A stretch of DNA of 10,339 bases, taken from the NCBI GenBank assembly GCA_030146905.1, contig JASLAV010001198.1:1-10339 (forward strand). The letters run 5' to 3'. Within the stretch, counting starts at the first letter, position 1, and every line of letters begins with the position of its first letter. The position numbers and the translations under genes are program-made. The DNA is from Lentzea sp. Lineage in GTDB: Bacteria; Actinomycetota; Actinomycetes; Mycobacteriales; Pseudonocardiaceae. Below, in pieces: positions 7,379-10,339 of this stretch. The notes below the pieces were generated by a model. That model worked only from the letters and a program-made list of their open reading frames with translations, searched no databases and had not been told where the DNA came from.

Positions 7379-8527
7379 TCACGGGTTCGCGGTGCCGAGA
7401 TGATCGACGATGCGCCTCAGCCCGGTCCGCAGGTCGTCCTCGGATGCCGCGAAGGAGATCCTGATGTGCCCCTCGCCTGAGGGGCCGTACTCCGCACCGG
7501 CCCGGACCAACACCTTTCGTTCGGCGAGCTCGTGGACGACCTCTTCTGACGGACGATCCGCGTCGTAGCGGAGGAACCCGTAGAACGCGCCCTCCGGTGG
7601 AACCAGGTGCAGGCCGGGGATGTCCGACAGCTGCGCGATCACCAGCTCGCGACGCCGCCGGTACGTGCCGACCATGGTGTCCACGACGCCGCCCGGCAGG
7701 TCGAGGGCGGCGAGGGCCGCGCGCTGGACCGCCGAGTTGACGGAGCCGAGGAGGGTCCTGTGCACGTGAGCCGCCGCGTCCACCACTTCGCGCGGCCCGG
7801 TCAGGTATCCCACCCGCCAGCCGGTCATCGCGTACGTCTTGGAGAACGTCTGCACGTACACCGTTCGATCCCGCAGCGATTCGATCGCCAGCGCCGAGAC
7901 CGCCTCGTGCCCCGGGTAGACCAGGCGGTGGTACGCCTCATCGCTCACGACCAGGACGTCCGAGCCGTCGAGGAGGTCTCCGAGGGCTTTGAGCTCCTGC
8001 TCGTGGTGCACGATGCCGGTGGGGTTCGACGGGTTCGAGAAGATCATCAGCTTGGCGCCGGGAAGCGCGGCGGCCAGCGCGCCGAGGTCCCAGTGCAGAT
8101 CCTGGCCGAGCGGGACGAAGTCCACGGTGCCCCCGGCCAGGACGACCAGGTCGGCGTAGAGGGAGTAGGCGGGTTCCGGGATGACCACGCGGTCGCCGGG
8201 GCCGACCATCGCGAGCACGACCGCCGCGAGCGCACCCGTGGCGCCGTGGGTCACGACGACATCGTCCGCGCTCCACGTCCGGCCGGGGTGCGCCGGCAAC
8301 CGGAGCGCGAGCGCGGCGCGCAGTTCCCGCAGGCCCCTCTGGTCGGCGTAGTGGGTATCGCCCGCGCGCAGGGCGGCCACGGCGGCCTCGACCACCGGCT
8401 GCGGGGTGGGGAAGTCAGGCTCGCCCATGGCCAGGGAGACAGCGCCCGGCGGGGCCGGCGCGAGGACCGGGCGTCGCGAGAACCGGCGCAGGTCCTCGGC
8501 CCGGAGTGCGGGCGGCACGGCGGTCAT
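7379..8527 (-). CDS. PLP-dependent aminotransferase, class I/II (aspartate aminotransferase fold)
   Basis: This is a 382-residue fold-type I enzyme of ordinary length. Seen: SLAMGEPDFPTP (residues 31-42) at the N-terminal substrate region, HYADQRGLRELRAAL (59-73), THGATGAL (93-100) for the cofactor phosphate, SNPSNPTG (164-171), SDEAYH (195-200) with D196 binding the pyridine nitrogen, SKTYAMTGWRVGY (229-241) with K230 as the Schiff-base lysine, and HIRISFA (354-360) with R356 for the substrate alpha-carboxylate. All catalytic residues are present, so it should be active. It would convert an amino acid to its 2-oxo acid in the cytoplasm. The amino acid specificity cannot be read from sequence. 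The ATG overlaps the stop of the aldolase-like gene (ATGA) and its own ribosome binding site is weak, so the two are translationally coupled. This suggests consecutive steps on one substrate. Confidence 0.93.
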   Translation of the reverse strand: MTAVPPALRAEDLRRFSRRPVLAPAPPGAVSLAMGEPDFPTPQPVVEAAVAALRAGDTHYADQRGLRELRAALALRLPAHPGRTWSADDVVVTHGATGALAAVVLAMVGPGDRVVIPEPAYSLYADLVVLAGGTVDFVPLGQDLHWDLGALAAALPGAKLMIFSNPSNPTGIVHHEQELKALGDLLDGSDVLVVSDEAYHRLVYPGHEAVSALAIESLRDRTVYVQTFSKTYAMTGWRVGYLTGPREVVDAAAHVHRTLLGSVNSAVQRAALAALDLPGGVVDTMVGTYRRRRELVIAQLSDIPGLHLVPPEGAFYGFLRYDADRPSEEVVHELAERKVLVRAGAEYGPSGEGHIRISFAASEDDLRTGLRRIVDHLGTANP

Positions 8528-9183
8528 CGAGCCACCGCCGCGTGTCCCGGACGTGCGGCGAGGATGCGCTGCCGGAGCGCCTCCTCCTTCTCGCCGATCC
8601 CGTCGACCGCGTCGACGACCTCCTGCACCCGGTGCCGCGGAACGACGACGACGCCGTCGGAGTCGCCGACGAGCACGTCACCCGCCGCCACCACCACGCC
8701 GCCGACCGCGACCGGCGCACCGATGCTGCCGGGCCCGTCCTTGAACGGGCCGGCGGGGGTGACCGCCCGCGCGTAGACGACCAAGCCCATCTCCGACAAG
8801 GCCCGGACGTCGCGGACCGCACCGTCGACCACGGCGCCCACGACCCCGATGTTCACCATGATCTCGCCGATGAGATCACCGATCAACGCGCGAGTCAGGT
8901 CGCCGTGCCCGTTGACGACCAGGACGTCACCCGGCAGCGCCTCGTCGAGAGCGCGGTGGATGGCCAGGTTGTCACCCGACCGCACGTCCACCGTCAGGGC
9001 GTTGCCCAGCAACGTCCCCCGCCCGGCGAACAGCCGGATGCCGCCGTCCATCACGGTCATCCGCTCCAGCGCGTCACCGACGTTGGCGGCCGGTACCTCT
9101 CCCAGGCGGCGGATCTCCGCCGTCGCTGTCCGAAACCAGCTCTGGGCAAGTGACACCCTGTCGGTCGCTGCGGCGATGTACAC
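8524..9183 (-). CDS. RraA-family protein, likely HMG/CHA-type pyruvate aldolase or oxaloacetate decarboxylase
   Basis: This is a 219-residue protein. Seen: ANVGDALERM (residues 33-42), SGDNLAIHRALDEALPGDVLVV (69-90), the active-site motif D103-X20-R124-D125 within IGDLIGEIM...DGAVRDVRAL, and VVYARAVTPAGPFKDGPG (135-152). In this family the D-X20-R-D arrangement marks metal-dependent 4-hydroxy-4-methyl-2-oxoglutarate/4-carboxy-4-hydroxy-2-oxoadipate aldolases and oxaloacetate decarboxylases, whereas true RNase E inhibitors carry G in place of the first D. A catalytic role is therefore favoured over regulation of ribonuclease. It would split a 4-hydroxy-2-oxo acid to pyruvate plus an oxo product. 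The start is GTG, with GGAG 7 nt upstream. The operator at 9203-9220 lies immediately before it. The stop overlaps the aminotransferase start, so the aminotransferase may supply or consume its 2-oxo acid. Confidence 0.9.
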   Translation of the reverse strand: MYIAAATDRVSLAQSWFRTATAEIRRLGEVPAANVGDALERMTVMDGGIRLFAGRGTLLGNALTVDVRSGDNLAIHRALDEALPGDVLVVNGHGDLTRALIGDLIGEIMVNIGVVGAVVDGAVRDVRALSEMGLVVYARAVTPAGPFKDGPGSIGAPVAVGGVVVAAGDVLVGDSDGVVVVPRHRVQEVVDAVDGIGEKEEALRQRILAARPGHAAVAR

Positions 9184-9202
9184 GGTGCGACTCCATCCTT
9201 AA

Positions 9203-9220
9203 ATGAGACGACTCTATCAC
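9203..9220. promoter_or_regulatory. Putative repressor operator, site 2
   Basis: ATGAGACGACTCTATCAC is an imperfect dyad that matches the site at 6358-6375 over 16 consecutive bases. It ends 20 bp before the GTG of the aldolase-like gene. The promoter must overlap or lie just upstream of it. TAGAGT on the minus strand (9211-9216), inside the site, could be the -10 box, but no convincing -35 was found. Confidence 0.65.
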
Positions 9221-9373
9221 TCGGGAGACCGTAGCCGTCCTGGAAGGCATCCACAAGGTGTTGGCGTCGGGTCCTGGCCGACTGCGGACCGGCGGCATCA
9301 CGAACGAGCGGCCGGGTTGCGCCGACGACTCCAGCCGATGGTTCGCGGTATCCGCGCAGGCGGAGGGCCCGGC
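9221..9373. other. Non-coding upstream region of the aldolase gene
   Basis: No gene is seen here. The region lies between the operator at 9203-9220 and the hairpin that follows the SnoaL-like gene. Together with flanking bases it should contain the rest of the promoter for the aldolase-aminotransferase unit. No clear -35 hexamer was identified. Confidence 0.35.
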
Positions 9374-9420
9374 TCCGCCGCGGGGCAGAGGCTTGCGGCA
9401 TGGCCTCGCTCCGCGGCGGA
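9374..9420 (-). terminator. GC-rich hairpin, likely terminator of the SnoaL-like gene
   Basis: TCCGCCGCGG (9374-9383) and CCGCGGCGGA (9411-9420) are perfect 10-base inverted repeats. A nested GAGGC/GCCTC pair (9388-9392 and 9403-9407) extends the stem. The hairpin begins 10 bp after the stop codon of the SnoaL-like gene. It has no T-tract, as is common for actinobacterial terminators. It would isolate that gene from the aldolase unit downstream. Confidence 0.6.
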
Positions 9421-9430
9421 ACCGATGCGG

Positions 9431-9931
9431 TCAGACGCCGTGGGTCCAGAACTCCCGTGCGGACCCCGTGAACGACGTCGGGTCGCCGGCGAGGAAGAAC
9501 TCGTCCCAGGTGGGACCGTCGGAAAGCTCCCAGTGCTCGACGGCCAGGCCGTCCTTGAAGCGCCACGCGCCCATGCCCACGCGAGTCCACTTCCACTCGC
9601 CGCGAGTCGTGCGGAACGTCCCGTGGACGATGCCGTAGTGGTCGTCGGCGAGAATCTGGTCGAACTCGACGGGTTCGACGCTCGCGTCGGCGAGACTCGC
9701 CCGCCGTTTCATGTAGCGGCGCAGGAAGTCCATCCCGCCGGTCGCCGCCAGGCGCACGCCCCCGGTGTGGATCACCAAGTCCGGAGACATCCGCTCCAAC
9801 ACTTCGCTGGTGTGCTCCTGTAGCCGCTGCAGTCGTTCCTCCTCGCCGAGATTCGGATCGGTCGTGATCGCGGCGCCGCCTCGGTACAGCTCGGCCAGCC
9901 ATACGGCGTTCGGATGGGTGTCGGTCAACAA
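9431..9931 (-). CDS. NTF2-like / SnoaL-like protein
   Basis: With the TTG start at 9931 this is a 166-residue protein. Seen: an N-terminal helix region rich in charge (NLGEEERLQRLQEHTSEVLERM, residues 27-48), then DLVIHTGG, MDFLRRYMKRR, and a C-terminal beta-sheet pattern YGIVHGTFRTTRGEWKWTRVG (99-119) and WRFKDGLAVEHWE (123-135). This cone-shaped alpha+beta pattern, and the final DGxxxEHWE strand, is typical of SnoaL-like/NTF2 proteins, which act as small cyclases, isomerases or ligand-binding proteins. An in-frame GTG at 9964 exists, but it lies at or before the likely transcription start and has no good ribosome site. TTG at 9931 has AGGGAGG 6 nt upstream and was chosen; the next TTG at 9928 is also possible. 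It is a single-gene unit under the paired sites at 9973-10008. The role in the pathway is unknown. Confidence 0.82.
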   Translation of the reverse strand: MLTDTHPNAVWLAELYRGGAAITTDPNLGEEERLQRLQEHTSEVLERMSPDLVIHTGGVRLAATGGMDFLRRYMKRRASLADASVEPVEFDQILADDHYGIVHGTFRTTRGEWKWTRVGMGAWRFKDGLAVEHWELSDGPTWDEFFLAGDPTSFTGSAREFWTHGV

Positions 9932-9937
9932 GATGAG

Positions 9938-9944
9938 CCTCCCT
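9938..9944 (-). promoter_or_regulatory. Ribosome binding site fixing a TTG start
   Basis: AGGGAGG on the minus strand lies 6 nt from the TTG at 9931 (9 nt from a second TTG at 9928). It is the only good Shine-Dalgarno sequence near the 5' end of the SnoaL-like gene and decides the start over the GTG at 9964. Confidence 0.65.
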
Positions 9945-9967
9945 GGTGACGTAAGAGCATGCACTTC

Positions 9968-9973
9968 ATCATA
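9968..9973 (-). promoter_or_regulatory. Probable -10 box of the SnoaL-like gene promoter
   Basis: TATGAT on the minus strand is close to the consensus -10. Transcription would begin near 9961, leaving a leader of about 30 nt that carries the AGGGAGG site. The -35 region (about 9991-9996, TCTCGA) is poor. The operator-like site at 9973-9990 fills the spacer. Confidence 0.45.
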
Positions 9974-9990
9974 TGAGATAAGAGTATCAT
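9973..9990. promoter_or_regulatory. Putative repressor operator, site 3
   Basis: ATGAGATAAGAGTATCAT is a dyad with outer arms ATGAGA and TATCAT. It shares the pattern ATGAGA-N6-TATCA-N-TCG with site 2 at 9203. Its position abutting the -10 box of the SnoaL-like gene supports a repressor role. Confidence 0.55.
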
Positions 9991-10008
9991 TCGAGATTTA
10001 GTTATCGA
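9991..10008. promoter_or_regulatory. Possible second operator abutting site 3
   Basis: TCGAGATTTAGTTATCGA is a dyad (TCGAGA / TATCGA) with the same GAGA-N6-TATC core as the other sites. It starts exactly where site 3 ends, an 18-bp centre-to-centre spacing. The outer bases differ from the other copies, so it may be a weaker site. Confidence 0.4.
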
Positions 10009-10339
10009 GTTGCTGGGTTGGGGGAGGATCCACCCGTCCCTTGGGGCGGTAGGTCATCGCGGAGAGGGGCTGTCGGAGCCGACGCTCATCCGTTCGGCCC
10101 GACTTTGATCCCGTGGTGGCGCGTGATCGTCTGTGGCCGGAGTTGCGCGAAGCGGGGCTGGGGCCACGGTGCGCGCTCTCGTGCCGCTGAACCGGCACCG
10201 GCTGCTGTCGATCCGATGTGGACTCTTCGTGTCGTCCGTTCGTGTCGGATTCTTCCTGGATGATTTCCTGCCGTCGGCGGCGTTCCTGTTGTCGCGGGTG
10301 GTCTGGTGGCTCTGCTGAAGCCCGGTCTTTCGCCACCGG
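10009..10339. other. Region without a supported gene, at the window edge
   Basis: No convincing coding region was found in this 331-bp stretch. Open frames of 60-110 codons occur on both strands, but none has a ribosome binding site, a recognisable motif or the strong third-position G/C of the neighbouring genes. It may be the downstream region of a gene beyond the window or a decayed sequence. Confidence 0.4.

Noticed and set aside
9057..9902. A 281-codon minus-strand open frame over the SnoaL-like gene and the aldolase promoter
   Set aside because: It is Arg-rich with no motif, and it would run through the hairpin and operator into the aldolase gene out of frame.
9998..10336. A 112-codon minus-strand frame and 61-81-codon plus-strand frames at the right edge
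   Set aside because: The composition is Arg/Gln/Ser-rich with relaxed third-position bias, there is no ribosome site, and no transposase or other family could be recognised.
1..10339. CRISPR arrays, tRNA/rRNA genes and insertion sequences
   Set aside because: No regularly spaced repeats, no tRNA-like cloverleaf or rRNA core sequence, and no transposase-like protein or terminal inverted repeats were seen.

Overview
This is a high-GC window. Every convincing gene lies on the minus strand, many start codons are GTG or TTG, and coding third positions are strongly G/C. That pattern, with DUF3500, TetR, DHA2-type MFS and SnoaL-like genes, points to an actinomycete chromosome, perhaps Pseudonocardiaceae or Streptomyces-like. 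The genus cannot be fixed from sequence alone. No rRNA, tRNA, CRISPR array or insertion sequence was seen.

Layout, in the direction of transcription (right to left). (1) 10339-9932: an apparently non-coding stretch ending in a promoter with two abutting palindrome-like sites, followed by a short NTF2/SnoaL-like gene (9931-9431) and a strong GC hairpin. (2) A second promoter region with a related site (9203-9220) drives an RraA/HMG-aldolase-like gene (9183-8524) and a PLP aminotransferase (8527-7379). These two share an ATGA stop/start overlap. About 100 bp downstream is a TetR regulator (7275-6658). (3) A 342-bp intergenic region carries a third copy of the site (6358-6375) overlapping a promoter. 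It heads a five-gene operon: DUF3500 protein, gamma-glutamyltranspeptidase-family Ntn-hydrolase, DUF1275 membrane protein, 14-TM-type MFS transporter, and an FAD-dependent aromatic-type monooxygenase that runs off the left edge.

The three transcription units appear to form one regulon. The sites at 6358-6375 and 9203-9220 are identical over 16 consecutive bases, and the site at 9973-9990 fits the same GAGA-N6-TATCA pattern. The TetR protein in the middle is the obvious candidate to bind them, and may be autoregulated by readthrough from the second unit.

The enzymes fit the uptake/export and breakdown, or the detoxification, of an amide- or amino-acid-containing small molecule. The GGT-family hydrolase could release an amine or amino acid, the aminotransferase would give a 2-oxo acid, and the D-X20-R-D aldolase could split a hydroxylated 2-oxo acid. 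The flavin monooxygenase and MFS pump would hydroxylate and move the compound. The substrate is unknown and this pathway is inference. The gene family assignments and the shared operator are the well-supported parts.
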